Assembly (NCBI GenBank): GCA_019422525.1
Contig: JAHZDE010000006.1
Span: forward strand, 107,018 to 171,017
From: Clostridiales bacterium
GTDB taxonomy: Bacteria > Bacillota > Clostridia > Oscillospirales > Acutalibacteraceae
Length of the DNA: 64,000 nt
Direction of reading: 5' to 3'
Part shown: positions 51,244 through 60,180 of the stretch, in pieces
How the letters are laid out: every line of letters begins with the position of its first letter
Numbering within the stretch: position 1 is the first letter of the stretch
Notes under the pieces: model-generated
The model's database searches: none
What the model was told of the DNA's origin: nothing
Seen by the model: the letters and a program-made list of their open reading frames with translations, nothing else
Program-made: the position numbers and the translations under genes

Positions 51244-51495
51244 ATGGACATTACAATTTGTATCGGAAGCTCCTGCCATCTCAAAGGTTCTCAGGATGTT
51301 ATCCGGATTCTGGAACGGCTCGTCAGTTATCATCACCTGGAAAACAAGGTGACACTGAAAGGCTCTTTTTGCATGGGGGAATGTACCAGTAACGGCGTGT
51401 GTGTGGAGTTGGACGGAAAACGCTTTAAGCTGACCCCGGCAGAGACGGAATCTTTTTTCACCGATGAGGTGCTGAAGCGTCTGGAGGAGAAGTAA
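51244..51495 (+). CDS. Thioredoxin-like [2Fe-2S] ferredoxin (NuoE/HydC type)
   Basis: The 83-residue protein has Cys6 and Cys11 (CIGSSC) and Cys43 and Cys47 (CMGEC), the C-x4-C...C-x3-C pattern of thioredoxin-fold [2Fe-2S] proteins (the NuoE C-terminal type). In hydrogenase clusters such proteins pass electrons to or from NAD(P)H-linked or sensory hydrogenases. It is the first gene of the operon, 85 bases before the hydrogenase. AAGGAAAGGG precedes the ATG. Confidence 0.9.
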   Translation: MDITICIGSSCHLKGSQDVIRILERLVSYHHLENKVTLKGSFCMGECTSNGVCVELDGKRFKLTPAETESFFTDEVLKRLEEK

Positions 51496-51579
51496 TCTTG
51501 AAAAAGTAAACCCGCTGCCTCGGGCAGTGGGCTGCAGCAGCCAAAAATAATTCGCCGAATGGCGGGATGGGTGGTAAAC

Positions 51580-53286
51580 ATGAGTATTTTGGGCCTTAAA
51601 AAAGCGAACTGTAAAAACTGCTACAAATGTGTCAAATCATGTCCTGTTAAGTCGATTAAAGTGGAAAACGAGCAGGCGAAGATTATGGAGAAGACCTGCG
51701 TTCTGTGCGGTACCTGCTTGAACGTATGTCCCCAGGGAGCCAAAACCGTTTCCAGCGACTTGGACTTGGTAAAAGAATTTATCCGGCGGGGCGAGAGGGT
51801 GATTTTGTCCCTGGCTCCCTCTTTCTTTGCGTCTTTTGATTTTGCAAATCCCCAGGTGTTTGTGGGCGCGCTGAAGGCATTGGGCTTTTATGGCGTTTCC
51901 GAAACTTCCGAAGGGGCTGCTTATGTAACGGCGGAGTATCACCGTTTGATTCAGGAAAATAAAATGAAAAATATCATCACCACCTGCTGTTCCTCTTTTA
52001 ACCGGCTGGTGGAATGTTATTATCCCAATTTGATTGACCAGATGGCTCCGGTTATTTCTCCTATGATTGCCCATGCCCGGCTGTTAAAGCAGAGTTTTGG
52101 CAAACAGGTGAAAGTGGTTTTTGCCGGCCCCTGCATCGCCAAAAAGGACGAAGCCGCCGACATTCGTCACAACAACGACGTGGATGCCGTCCTGACCTTT
52201 GAGGATTTGGCAGAGTGGTTCCGGGAATGTCCCGATACCATCGCAGAAGCAAAACCCGCTTCCTTCCTCAATGCCAGCTCTAAAATTCTGCGCATGTATC
52301 CCGTAACCGAGGGCATTATTGCTTCCCTGAAGGCCAGAGGCGATACCGGCGACTGGAAGATGATCAGCGTCAGCGGTCATGATGACTGCCTATCCCTGTG
52401 CCGTGCGTTGGAGCGGGGCGAGCTGAACCATTGCTTTATCGAAGTGAATATGTGCAAAGACGCCTGTATTAACGGGCCTGTAACGGTAAAAGACGAAACC
52501 TCCCGGTTTGCTATGAAACTGCGAATTGAAGATTATGCCCGCGAGGATGAAACCTATCCCACACTGGACGCTTCCATTCCCATGAGTATGACCTTTGTGG
52601 ACCGCTCTGTCAAGGAGGATATTCCCGACGAGGAAACCATCCGTATGATTCTGGCCAAGATTGGTAAAACCAGCCCCGAGGACGAGCTTAACTGTGGCTC
52701 CTGCGGCTATCCTACCTGCCGCGATAAGGCCATCGCCGTCTATCAGAACAAGGCCGAGCTTACCATGTGCGTACCGTATATGAAGGAGCGCGCCGAGTCT
52801 CTGTCCAACTATGTGCTAAGCGAAACCCCCAACGTCACGATTATGGTGGACGAGGAAATGAATATTGTGGAATTCAACCGGGCTGCCGAGCAGATTTTTG
52901 GCATTACTCGCCACGAAGCACTGCAGAAGTGTTTGTATGAGATTATCGATTCTTCGGACTTCCAGTATGTATTTGAAACCGGCGAATCCATTACCGACAA
53001 GCGAGTGGAATATCCCCAGTATGGCATTACCACCATGCAGAACCTGATTTATATTGGAAAAGAAAAGCTGGTTATGGGTATTTTCCGCGATATTACCAAG
53101 GAAGTAGCTGCACAGGAAAATACATATCGCCTGCGTGTGGAGACCATGGAAATGGCCCAGAAGGTGATTGACAAGCAAATGGTAGCGGCACAGCAGATTG
53201 CAAGCCTGCTTGGTGAAACCACGGCGGAGACCAAAGTGACCCTGACCAAGCTGAAAGATATGATTGTTTTTGATGAGAATAATTGA
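51580..53286 (+). CDS. Sensory-type [FeFe] hydrogenase with PAS domain (HydS-like, group C)
   Basis: The 568-residue protein has two N-terminal 4Fe-4S motifs (Cys11, 14, 17, 21 and 40, 43, 46, 50) and an H-cluster domain with degenerate motifs: TTCCSSF (Cys136-137), GPCIAKK (Cys185) and NMCKDACINGP (Cys292, Cys296). A C-terminal CGSCGYPTC Fe-S module (about 370-400) and a PAS domain (about 415-520) follow. This architecture is that of group C putative H2-sensing hydrogenases rather than catalytic ones. It is followed by a phosphatase gene, which supports signalling. Confidence 0.88.
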   Translation: MSILGLKKANCKNCYKCVKSCPVKSIKVENEQAKIMEKTCVLCGTCLNVCPQGAKTVSSDLDLVKEFIRRGERVILSLAPSFFASFDFANPQVFVGALKALGFYGVSETSEGAAYVTAEYHRLIQENKMKNIITTCCSSFNRLVECYYPNLIDQMAPVISPMIAHARLLKQSFGKQVKVVFAGPCIAKKDEAADIRHNNDVDAVLTFEDLAEWFRECPDTIAEAKPASFLNASSKILRMYPVTEGIIASLKARGDTGDWKMISVSGHDDCLSLCRALERGELNHCFIEVNMCKDACINGPVTVKDETSRFAMKLRIEDYAREDETYPTLDASIPMSMTFVDRSVKEDIPDEETIRMILAKIGKTSPEDELNCGSCGYPTCRDKAIAVYQNKAELTMCVPYMKERAESLSNYVLSETPNVTIMVDEEMNIVEFNRAAEQIFGITRHEALQKCLYEIIDSSDFQYVFETGESITDKRVEYPQYGITTMQNLIYIGKEKLVMGIFRDITKEVAAQENTYRLRVETMEMAQKVIDKQMVAAQQIASLLGETTAETKVTLTKLKDMIVFDENN

Positions 53287-53335
53287 CAGGCAAGGTGCCG
53301 AGCATTAAAATTTTGGAAAGGTGTGATTCCCAACC

Positions 53336-54508
53336 ATGAAAATGCATGTGGATGCGGCCTACCGAAGCCTGAATAAATATGGAGAAGAGCTGTGCGGCGA
53401 CAAGGTGAAGATTACCCGCACGAAGGACTCCACCATCGCAGTACTGGCGGATGGTTTGGGCAGCGGTGTCAAAGCCAATATTTTATCAACTCTCACCAGC
53501 AGTATTATTTCCACCATGCTCAACGAAGGAGCAACGGTGGAGCAGGCAGTGGAGACCATTGCCAATACACTGCCGGTGTGTAATGTGCGGAAACTGGCGT
53601 ACTCCACGTTCAGCATTCTGCAAATCAACGACAATGGAGATGCCTATCTGGTAGAATTCGACAATCCGCCCTGTATCTTTATCCGTAACGGCGAAGTACA
53701 GGAAATGGAGCCGGAGTTCCGTCAGATGGCGGGCAAGAATATCACGGAATGTCGGTTTACGGTGCGTCCAGGCGACGTGTTGGCACTGGTGAGCGACGGT
53801 GTGATTTATGCCGGTGTGGGGCAGGCCCTCAACTTTGGCTGGAACTGGGACAATGTTTCCGCATGGCTGGCCAAAGCAACGCTCAAAGAGAAATCCGCCC
53901 CCCGTCTGGCAGCGTCTTTGTCCCAGGCGGTCAGCGAGCTGTATTTGGACCGTCCCGGAGATGATTCCACGGATTTGGTCATCCGAATTACCCCCCGGAG
54001 CGTGGTGAATATGCTTTCCGGCCCGCCGGTGAACAAAGAGGATGATCCCAAAATGGTTCATGATTACATCACCTCTCCGGGTAAGCATATTGTCTGCGGC
54101 GGTACCAGCGCCAATATTGTGGCACGGGTACTGAATCGTAAGATTGAAACCTCCCTCAATTACACCGACCCGAGCCTTCCGCCGGTGGGCAAAATTCAGG
54201 GGCTGGATTTGGTAACGGAAGGCGTGTTGACCCTGAGCCGCACGGTACAGCTGATGAAGGATTATGTGGGCCACGAAACGGACCCCTTCTATTTCCACAA
54301 GCTGGACGAGCAAAACGGCGCCGCCATGATTGCCAAAATGCTGTTGGAAAACTGTACAACCCTGCGGCTGTTTGTAGGAAAAGCCATCAACCCGGCTCAT
54401 CAGAACCCCGGCTTGCCGGCAGATTTGAGCATTAAAATGAAGCTGCTGGACGAGCTGTGCAGCTTGCTGGAGCAGATGGGTAAAACCGTCGAGCGCCTGT
54501 ATTACTAA
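53336..54508 (+). CDS. SpoIIE/PP2C-type protein phosphatase
   Basis: The 390-residue protein has PP2C metal motifs STIAVLADGLGSGVKA (about residues 32-46), VLALVSDGVIYAGVG and PGDDSTDLVIRI. It is placed directly after the sensory hydrogenase, as in other group C clusters, so it probably reads the redox or H2 state out to an anti-sigma or other phosphoprotein. The last third (from about residue 235) is a separate C-terminal extension with no family I can name. AAAGG lies upstream of the ATG. Confidence 0.85.
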   Translation: MKMHVDAAYRSLNKYGEELCGDKVKITRTKDSTIAVLADGLGSGVKANILSTLTSSIISTMLNEGATVEQAVETIANTLPVCNVRKLAYSTFSILQINDNGDAYLVEFDNPPCIFIRNGEVQEMEPEFRQMAGKNITECRFTVRPGDVLALVSDGVIYAGVGQALNFGWNWDNVSAWLAKATLKEKSAPRLAASLSQAVSELYLDRPGDDSTDLVIRITPRSVVNMLSGPPVNKEDDPKMVHDYITSPGKHIVCGGTSANIVARVLNRKIETSLNYTDPSLPPVGKIQGLDLVTEGVLTLSRTVQLMKDYVGHETDPFYFHKLDEQNGAAMIAKMLLENCTTLRLFVGKAINPAHQNPGLPADLSIKMKLLDELCSLLEQMGKTVERLYY

Positions 54509-54538
54509 GTACGATAAAAAATACTATCGGCACTGGCA

Positions 54539-54568
54539 GGGGAGGTGCGAGCGCACGCCCTCCCCTTT
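54539..54568 (+). terminator. Terminator-like hairpin inside the hydrogenase cluster
   Basis: GGGGAGG pairs with CCTCCCC (54539-54545 with 54559-54565), extended by TGCG/CGCA, followed by only TTT. It may cut down transcription of the second hydrogenase. Confidence 0.6.
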
Positions 54569-54635
54569 ATCCAAACCGGTTATAAAGTATCAAAAAAATA
54601 GCCGGCATAGATTTTTGTAGAGAAAGGATCAGAGT

Positions 54636-56075
54636 ATGCAATACGATAACGACGCGAAACAGTTAAAGTATCGGGTATTGAAGATCGTTGCCGAGAACGA
54701 GTTTAAGGGGACACTGGAAGAGAATCTGGACAAGATTCCCTATGATGTCATTCCCGGGCCCCTGCCGGAATTCCGCTGCTGTATTTATCGCGAGCGGGAA
54801 ATTATCCGGGAGCGCGTAATCGCAGCCAGAGGCATTACGCTGCCCCATCAAACCGTAAATGGCATTGTCGGCGTGCTGCCCGCCGCCTGTGAGGGCTGCC
54901 CCATCAGCCGGTTCACAGTTACAGACAACTGCCAGCGCTGTCTTGCGAAAAAGTGCCAGGCCGCCTGCCCCTTTGGAGCTATTTCTGTTACCGGCCGCGG
55001 CGCATACATCGACCCCAACAAGTGCCGTGAGTGCGGCCGTTGTGCGGAGGCCTGTCCCTATCATGCCATTTCCGATACCATGCGGCCCTGCCTGCGTGCC
55101 TGCCCGGTAGACGCCATCATTATGGATGAAAACAAGCAGGCCGCTATTGATTATACCAAATGTATCAGCTGCGGCGCCTGTACGAAAAACTGCCCCTTTG
55201 GCGCCATTACCGACCGCTCCTATATTGTCGATGTTATTGACTTGATTAAGAGCGAAACCCCCGTCTATGCAGTGTTTGCCCCCGCTATTGAGGGTCACTT
55301 CGGTTCTGCCAATGTAGGTATGCTGAAATCCGCTTTGCGGAAACTGGGCTTTACTGATGCAGTGGAAGTCTCTTTGGGTGCTGACGCCACTTCTTATCAC
55401 GAGGCTCATGAGCTGGTAGAGGCTGTGGAAAATCATTCCAAGATGACCACCTCCTGTTGTCCGGCTTTCGTGGATATGATTGAAAAGCACTTCCCAAAAG
55501 TGGTGCCGTACATTTCCAAGACTGCTTCTCCCATGACCATGACCGTTCGGTATCTCAAGGCCGAAAATCCGGATATTAAGGTCGTATTTATTGGGCCTTG
55601 CATTGCTAAAAAGCTGGAAGCCCAAAAGGTACAGGATACGGCGGACTATGTGATTACCTTTGAAGAGCTGATTGCCATGTTTGATGCCCAGGGAATTAAC
55701 CCGGCTGATATGGCCGAAAATGAGCAGGATGGCAGCTTGGCTGGTAAAAACTATGCTGTCAGCGGCGGCGTAAGTGCTGGAGTTGCTCAGGTTCTGGAAG
55801 AAGAAGGAATCGAGTTGCCCTTTACCTGCGTGAAGTGTAACGGTGCCGCTGAGTGCAAGAAGGCTTTGATGATGCTCAACGTGGGCCGCTTTAAGGACGA
55901 TATGATTGAAGGTATGGCCTGCGAAGGCGGTTGTGTCTCCGGCCCTGGCGGTGTAGAGTCTCCTCTGCGCCTGAAAAAGAACCGTGCAAAGCTGTTGTCT
56001 ACAGCAGACAGCCGTGGAATCGTGGAGAACGTCAAACAGCACGATTTCAGCAAAATCAATATGGAACAGCGCTGA
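54636..56075 (+). CDS. [FeFe] hydrogenase, group B-like
   Basis: The 479-residue protein has a Cys-rich N-terminal half with several 4Fe-4S motifs (for example residues 100-111 CQRCLAKKCQAAC, 130-140 CRECGRCAEAC and 176-186 CISCGACTKNC). Its H-cluster domain carries MTTSCCPAFVD (Cys274, Cys275), IGPCIAKK (Cys322) and EGMACEGGCVSGPG near 427-440. These motifs are closer to the catalytic type than those of the sensory protein, so it could make or consume H2. The last gene of the module. Confidence 0.92.
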   Translation: MQYDNDAKQLKYRVLKIVAENEFKGTLEENLDKIPYDVIPGPLPEFRCCIYREREIIRERVIAARGITLPHQTVNGIVGVLPAACEGCPISRFTVTDNCQRCLAKKCQAACPFGAISVTGRGAYIDPNKCRECGRCAEACPYHAISDTMRPCLRACPVDAIIMDENKQAAIDYTKCISCGACTKNCPFGAITDRSYIVDVIDLIKSETPVYAVFAPAIEGHFGSANVGMLKSALRKLGFTDAVEVSLGADATSYHEAHELVEAVENHSKMTTSCCPAFVDMIEKHFPKVVPYISKTASPMTMTVRYLKAENPDIKVVFIGPCIAKKLEAQKVQDTADYVITFEELIAMFDAQGINPADMAENEQDGSLAGKNYAVSGGVSAGVAQVLEEEGIELPFTCVKCNGAAECKKALMMLNVGRFKDDMIEGMACEGGCVSGPGGVESPLRLKKNRAKLLSTADSRGIVENVKQHDFSKINMEQR

Positions 56076-56092
56076 TACACGCTGCCCCTTGT

Positions 56093-56128
56093 CATGCCGT
56101 GGCTGTTAAAAGCTGCGGCATGATTCTT
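56093..56128 (+). terminator. Terminator after the hydrogenase cluster
   Basis: ATGCCGTGGCT pairs with AGCTGCGGCAT, with two G-T pairs, around GTTAAA and is followed by GATTCTTTTTT. Confidence 0.8.
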
Positions 56129-56184
56129 TTTTCGCCTTTGTAAGAATGGTTCCGGCTGATTCCATAAAAAGACGGAAAACTACC

Positions 56185-56237
56185 TTGACAAACAGAAAAA
56201 ACGGCGATATGATTGTGCCAGTATCATAATACAATCA
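56185..56237 (+). promoter_or_regulatory. Promoter and dyad before the ABC-2 exporter
   Basis: TTGACA (56185-56190), 17-base spacer, TATGAT (56208-56213). A dyad TGATTGT-N14-ACAATCA (56210-56216 with 56231-56237) overlaps the start region and could be an operator. Confidence 0.6.
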
Positions 56238-56257
56238 CACAAAAGGAAGTGTGAATC

Positions 56258-57184
56258 ATGACAGCAATAGAAGCAAGGGGCCTTACCCGCTCCTATGAAA
56301 AAAATCTGGCTTTGAACGGACTGTCTTTGGAGGTTCCGGAAGGAGGCGTGTGCGGATTCTTGGGGCCCAATGGCGCCGGAAAAACCACGACAGTGAAACT
56401 GTTTAACGGCCTTTTGACACCTAACAGTGGAGAGTGTAGAGTCATGGGGGTAAACCCCGTGCAGGAGCCGCAAAAAGTCCACGCCTTGGCAGGAGTCATG
56501 ACGGAAACTGCTCGATTGTATGGCCAGCTGACCGGGATTGAAAACCTGTGCTTTTTTGGGGAAACCGCCGGAATGGGACGGGGAGACGCGAGACAGCGGG
56601 CCGGAGAGTTGCTGCGCTGGCTGGGACTGTGGGAGGCCCGGGACAGAAAGGTTTCGGACTATTCGACGGGTATGACCCAGCGGCTTTCTTTGGCAAGAGC
56701 GCTGGTGCATCGGCCCAAGGTGCTGTTTTTGGATGAGCCGACCAGCGGCCTTGACCCGGAATCTGCCCAGATGGTGAATGAGCTGATTACGTCTTTGGCA
56801 AGAGAAGTGGGTACGACGGTATTTTTGTGTACCCATCAGCTGCGATATGCCCAGGATATCTGTACTTTGTATGGGCTGATAAACCGGGGAAATTTGTTGG
56901 CCTGGGGCGGCTTTGAAGCTCTGTGGAAACAGGCTGGATGCCGGATTTGGGCCGGGTTCCGGCTGAAAGAAGGCGCCTGTCCGGGAGAGGGCTTTGTGGA
57001 AAAGGACGGTTGGTGGCGGCGTCCGGTAGAAAACGAGACAGAGATGCCGGGCCTTTTGCGGGAAATGGTGCAGAAGGGGCTGGAAATTTATGAGGCACGG
57101 CTGTTCCGGCCGGAATTGGAAGATGTGTACTTTCGCTTTTTGGAAAGGGACGGAAAAGATGGCGGAGAGGGGGAAAGGGCATGA
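56258..57184 (+). CDS. ABC-2 exporter, ATP-binding protein
   Basis: The 308-residue protein has Walker A GPNGAGKTT (about residues 36-44), a signature region YSTGMTQRLSLARAL in place of LSGGQ, and Walker B VLFLDEPTSGLD (about 155-166). The C-terminal part of about 80 residues resembles the regulatory tails of drug and lipid ABC-2 exporters. Its stop overlaps the permease start by four bases (ATGA). Confidence 0.93.
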   Translation: MTAIEARGLTRSYEKNLALNGLSLEVPEGGVCGFLGPNGAGKTTTVKLFNGLLTPNSGECRVMGVNPVQEPQKVHALAGVMTETARLYGQLTGIENLCFFGETAGMGRGDARQRAGELLRWLGLWEARDRKVSDYSTGMTQRLSLARALVHRPKVLFLDEPTSGLDPESAQMVNELITSLAREVGTTVFLCTHQLRYAQDICTLYGLINRGNLLAWGGFEALWKQAGCRIWAGFRLKEGACPGEGFVEKDGWWRRPVENETEMPGLLREMVQKGLEIYEARLFRPELEDVYFRFLERDGKDGGEGERA

Positions 57185-57990
57185 AGGCAGAATGGAAGCT
57201 TGTAGATGGACAAAAAGCCCTGATGCGAAAAGACTTTGCCGAAGTGTGGAAAACCCCCATGCTGCGCAATACGCTGATAGCACTGCCAGCCATTTTAATG
57301 GTAGTTATGCCGGTAGCCTTTTTGCTGGTGGCCTATTTTGTGCCTATGGAGCAAATGAACGGTATGGACGAAATTCTCAAGCTGCTGCCGGAAAAAGCCC
57401 AGAGTCTGAACGAACGGCAGATGATGTTCTATACCATGACGACCATGATGGCGCCGATGCTGTTTTTAATGATTCCCCTGATGAGCTCGACGGTTACGGC
57501 TTCCAGTTCGTTTGTGGGGGAAAAAGAGCGGGGAACCATTGAGACACTGCTGCTGACGCCTATGACCATCCGGCAGATTTTTCGGGCTAAGGTGGAAATG
57601 TGTGTGCGCCTATCCCTGCTGATAACGGGGATTTCCCTGCTGCTGTTCGGAATTACGGCGTTTGTGGGAAACATCCTTTTGGAAATGCCCTTCTGGTTTG
57701 ACTGGGCCTGGCTGGTAACCATTGTCTTTTTGGCGCCGTCGCTGACGGTGTTCGGAGTGGTATTCATGGTGCTGGTGTCCGGCCGTTCCAAAAGTTATAT
57801 GGAGGCCATGCAGACCTCCGGTTATGTGGTGCTTCCGGTGATTCTGCTGTTTGTGGGACAGTTTACCGGCTTGTTCGTGCTGGGAGCTTTGCCGCTGCTG
57901 GTGCTTTCGGCAGTCGTGCTGCTGCTGGACTGGCTGCTGTTCCGAAAGGCTTCCCGTAGCTTTACGCCGGAAAAGCTATTGAAAAAATAA
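57181..57990 (+). CDS. ABC-2 type permease (NatB-like)
   Basis: The 269-residue protein has six hydrophobic segments. The first is followed by a large outer loop, and the motif VGEKERGTIETLLLTPMTIRQIF (about residues 117-139) is the characteristic ABC-2 element. It forms an exporter with the preceding ATPase. The overlap of four bases shows coupling. The substrate is unknown. Confidence 0.9.
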   Translation: MKAEWKLVDGQKALMRKDFAEVWKTPMLRNTLIALPAILMVVMPVAFLLVAYFVPMEQMNGMDEILKLLPEKAQSLNERQMMFYTMTTMMAPMLFLMIPLMSSTVTASSSFVGEKERGTIETLLLTPMTIRQIFRAKVEMCVRLSLLITGISLLLFGITAFVGNILLEMPFWFDWAWLVTIVFLAPSLTVFGVVFMVLVSGRSKSYMEAMQTSGYVVLPVILLFVGQFTGLFVLGALPLLVLSAVVLLLDWLLFRKASRSFTPEKLLKK

Positions 57991-58035
57991 AAATGGAATC
58001 CGCTGGATACAGGCGGGGAAAGGAGATATTTTTTC

Positions 58036-58869
58036 ATGTACGCAGACCTTCATTGCCACACCATGCGTTCTGACGGCTCTGTATTGCCGGAAGAGCTGGT
58101 GCGTCTGGCCGCTGCCCGGGGACTTCCGGTGGTGGCGATTACTGACCATGATACCCTTTCCGGTACACCGGAGCTGGTAAAGTTGGGGGAATCTTTGGGC
58201 GTAAAGGTGGTTCCCGGGGTAGAGCTGTCTACCAATGACCCGAAAACCGGACGCAAAGCCCATATACTGGTATACGGAATCCGAAATCCGGAGCCGATTT
58301 CTGCCCTTTGTGAGGAGATTTGCCGCAGTCGCCAAAAAGCCGGGGAAATCATGCTGGAAAAAACCCGCAAGTATTACCCAATCCCTCGGGAAATGGTGCT
58401 GCGATGGGGACAGTTTGCCCCGGCGCTGTTTAAACAGCATATTATGCTGGCGCTGATGAGCGCAGGCTATACGGATATTATGTACGGCCCCTTGTTCCGA
58501 GAACTGTTCGACTCAAAGAAGGGATTGGCCTACAGCCCTGTCACTTATCCAAATGTTCATGAGGCGCTGGAGGTGGTTCGGGCTTCCGGCGGAATTCCGG
58601 TGTTAGCGCATCCCAGCGAGTATAAAAGTCAAGCTTTGCTGCAGGAACTGGCAGCTTCCGGGGAAATTGACGGGGTGGAAATCTGGCATCCCCGCAATCC
58701 GGCGGAAGAAGTCCCCTCATTCATGGAAACGGCGGAAAAATATGGATTGCTCATGACTGGGGGAACGGATTTTCATGGGGGAAATACGAAAAAGTGTCTG
58801 CCTCTTGGCTCTTCTACCGCCCCAAAAGAACAGTGGGAAAGATTGGCGGAGCGTCTGCCGGAAGGATAA
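58036..58869 (+). CDS. PHP-domain phosphoesterase (RNase AM/YciV-like)
   Basis: The 277-residue protein has PHP metal motifs DLHCHTMRSDG (His6, His8), ITDHDTLSG, VVPGVELS, PVLAHPSEY, and TGGTDFHGGN near the C-terminus, as in YciV/TrpH-type 3',5'-phosphatases and nucleases. AAAGGAG lies before the ATG. Its 45-base distance from the ABC permease suggests readthrough. Confidence 0.88.
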   Translation: MYADLHCHTMRSDGSVLPEELVRLAAARGLPVVAITDHDTLSGTPELVKLGESLGVKVVPGVELSTNDPKTGRKAHILVYGIRNPEPISALCEEICRSRQKAGEIMLEKTRKYYPIPREMVLRWGQFAPALFKQHIMLALMSAGYTDIMYGPLFRELFDSKKGLAYSPVTYPNVHEALEVVRASGGIPVLAHPSEYKSQALLQELAASGEIDGVEIWHPRNPAEEVPSFMETAEKYGLLMTGGTDFHGGNTKKCLPLGSSTAPKEQWERLAERLPEG

Positions 58870-58881
58870 GAAGAAAAGACT

Positions 58882-58910
58882 TTGCTTTTTGTCGGAAAAG
58901 GCTGTATAAT
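58882..58910 (+). promoter_or_regulatory. Promoter of the TSCPD protein gene
   Basis: TTGCTT (58882-58887), 17-base spacer, TATAAT (58905-58910). Confidence 0.7.
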
Positions 58911-58965
58911 AAATAGAATTCTGTAGGATGTTTGCAGGAGCAAATGAATTTGGAGGATGATAGAG

Positions 58966-59214
58966 ATGCAGTATACGTATAAAACCAGAGGAACCTGTTC
59001 TTCTCAGATTATTTTGGATGTGGAAAACGGCATTGTCAATGACGTCAAATTTGTTGGTGGATGTAACGGCAATACCAAGGGAATCAGCGCACTGGTAAAA
59101 GGTATGAAGGTAGAAGATGTGATTGCCCGGTGCGAAGGAATTCGCTGCGGATTTAAGCCGACTTCTTGCCCGGACCAGCTGGCTCAGGCGCTGAAGGAAA
59201 CACAGAAAGCATAA
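58966..59214 (+). CDS. TSCPD domain protein (TIGR03905 family)
   Basis: The 82-residue protein has CSSQIILDV, GCNGNTKGI and the name-giving CGFKPTSCPDQLAQAL at the C-terminus. TSCPD domains also occur at the end of ribonucleotide reductases. The short stand-alone family has no assigned function. ATG 58966 follows GGAGG; an upstream in-frame ATG at 58957 lies next to the ribosome site itself. Confidence 0.9.
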   Translation: MQYTYKTRGTCSSQIILDVENGIVNDVKFVGGCNGNTKGISALVKGMKVEDVIARCEGIRCGFKPTSCPDQLAQALKETQKA

Positions 59215-59286
59215 TCAAAATTGGGGCGGCGCGTCTTAGAGAAAGACAGCGTCGTCTTTTACTGTAAAAGTCTGGGAGGCCGTACG

Positions 59287-60045
59287 ATGAAACTGTATGA
59301 ATTTTGCTTTAGCCCCACCGGAGGGTGCCGGAAAGTATCGGACGATTTGAGCCGAGGCTGGGACTGTGAAAAAGTGATGATGGATTTGACTCGGATAGAG
59401 GAAGACTATCCGGTACCGGAGAAAGAGGATATCTGTATTTTTACCGCGCCTGCTTATAGTGGGCGGGTGCCTGCGTTGGAAGCTGGCCGGATTCAAAAAC
59501 TTTCGGGCAATGGAGCCGCCGCTGTATTGGTGGCAGTTTATGGAAATCGGGCCTATGAGGACACGCTTGTTGAATTAAAGGACTTGCTCACCGAAAAGGG
59601 GTTCCGGTGTGTGGCAGCCGTGGCCGCAGTAGCGGAACATTCCATTATGCGCCAGTTTGCTGCCGGAAGGCCGGACGAAGCCGACGGGAAACAGCTGGAA
59701 ACTTTTGGACAGCAGATCCGCCAGGCCATGGAGCAAGGAAGATTGCAGAATGCTGTGACAGTTCCGGGCAATCGGCCCTACCGTGCAGTTTCTCCGTCGG
59801 TTTTGCAGCCGGTAGCCGGAGAAAACTGTGTCCGCTGCGGCCTGTGTGCAAAAAATTGTCCAGCAGGCGCGATTCCGAAAGAGGAGCCGTTCAAGACGGA
59901 TTCCCAGCTTTGTTTTGGCTGTATGCGGTGTGTCAGCCTGTGTCCCCGCCATGCTCGCGCAGTGAACCAGGAAAAGCTCTCTGTACTGACCAGCCGTCTG
60001 GAAAAGGCTTGCAGCGGCCACAAGGAAAACGAGCTGTTTCTTTAA
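59287..60045 (+). CDS. EFR1 family flavodoxin-ferredoxin fusion
   Basis: The 252-residue protein has an N-terminal flavodoxin-like domain (FCFSPTGGCRKVSDDL at residues 6-21, FTAPAYSGRVPA) fused to two 4Fe-4S motifs near the C-terminus: CVRCGLCAKNCP (about 181-192) and CFGCMRCVSLCP (about 207-218). EFR1 proteins combine both electron carriers; partners are not known. GGGAGG precedes ATG 59287. It lies 72 bases after the TSCPD gene and may be cotranscribed. Confidence 0.9.
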   Translation: MKLYEFCFSPTGGCRKVSDDLSRGWDCEKVMMDLTRIEEDYPVPEKEDICIFTAPAYSGRVPALEAGRIQKLSGNGAAAVLVAVYGNRAYEDTLVELKDLLTEKGFRCVAAVAAVAEHSIMRQFAAGRPDEADGKQLETFGQQIRQAMEQGRLQNAVTVPGNRPYRAVSPSVLQPVAGENCVRCGLCAKNCPAGAIPKEEPFKTDSQLCFGCMRCVSLCPRHARAVNQEKLSVLTSRLEKACSGHKENELFL

Positions 60046-60180
60046 AAGGGAACAGGCTATAGCAGCCGGGGCTCCCCTTACAATTCAGTAAGATTTGGCC
60101 GGGAAATGTAAGCCAGAAAAATGGCACGCGTTTCCCGGTTTTGTTATACTGGCTGTGACGAAACAAAGGAGGTCTTTTTC

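Noticed and set aside
54663..56042. Long antisense open frame opposite the second hydrogenase
   Set aside because: Shadow of a well-supported Cys-rich gene; composition unlike a protein and no start signals.
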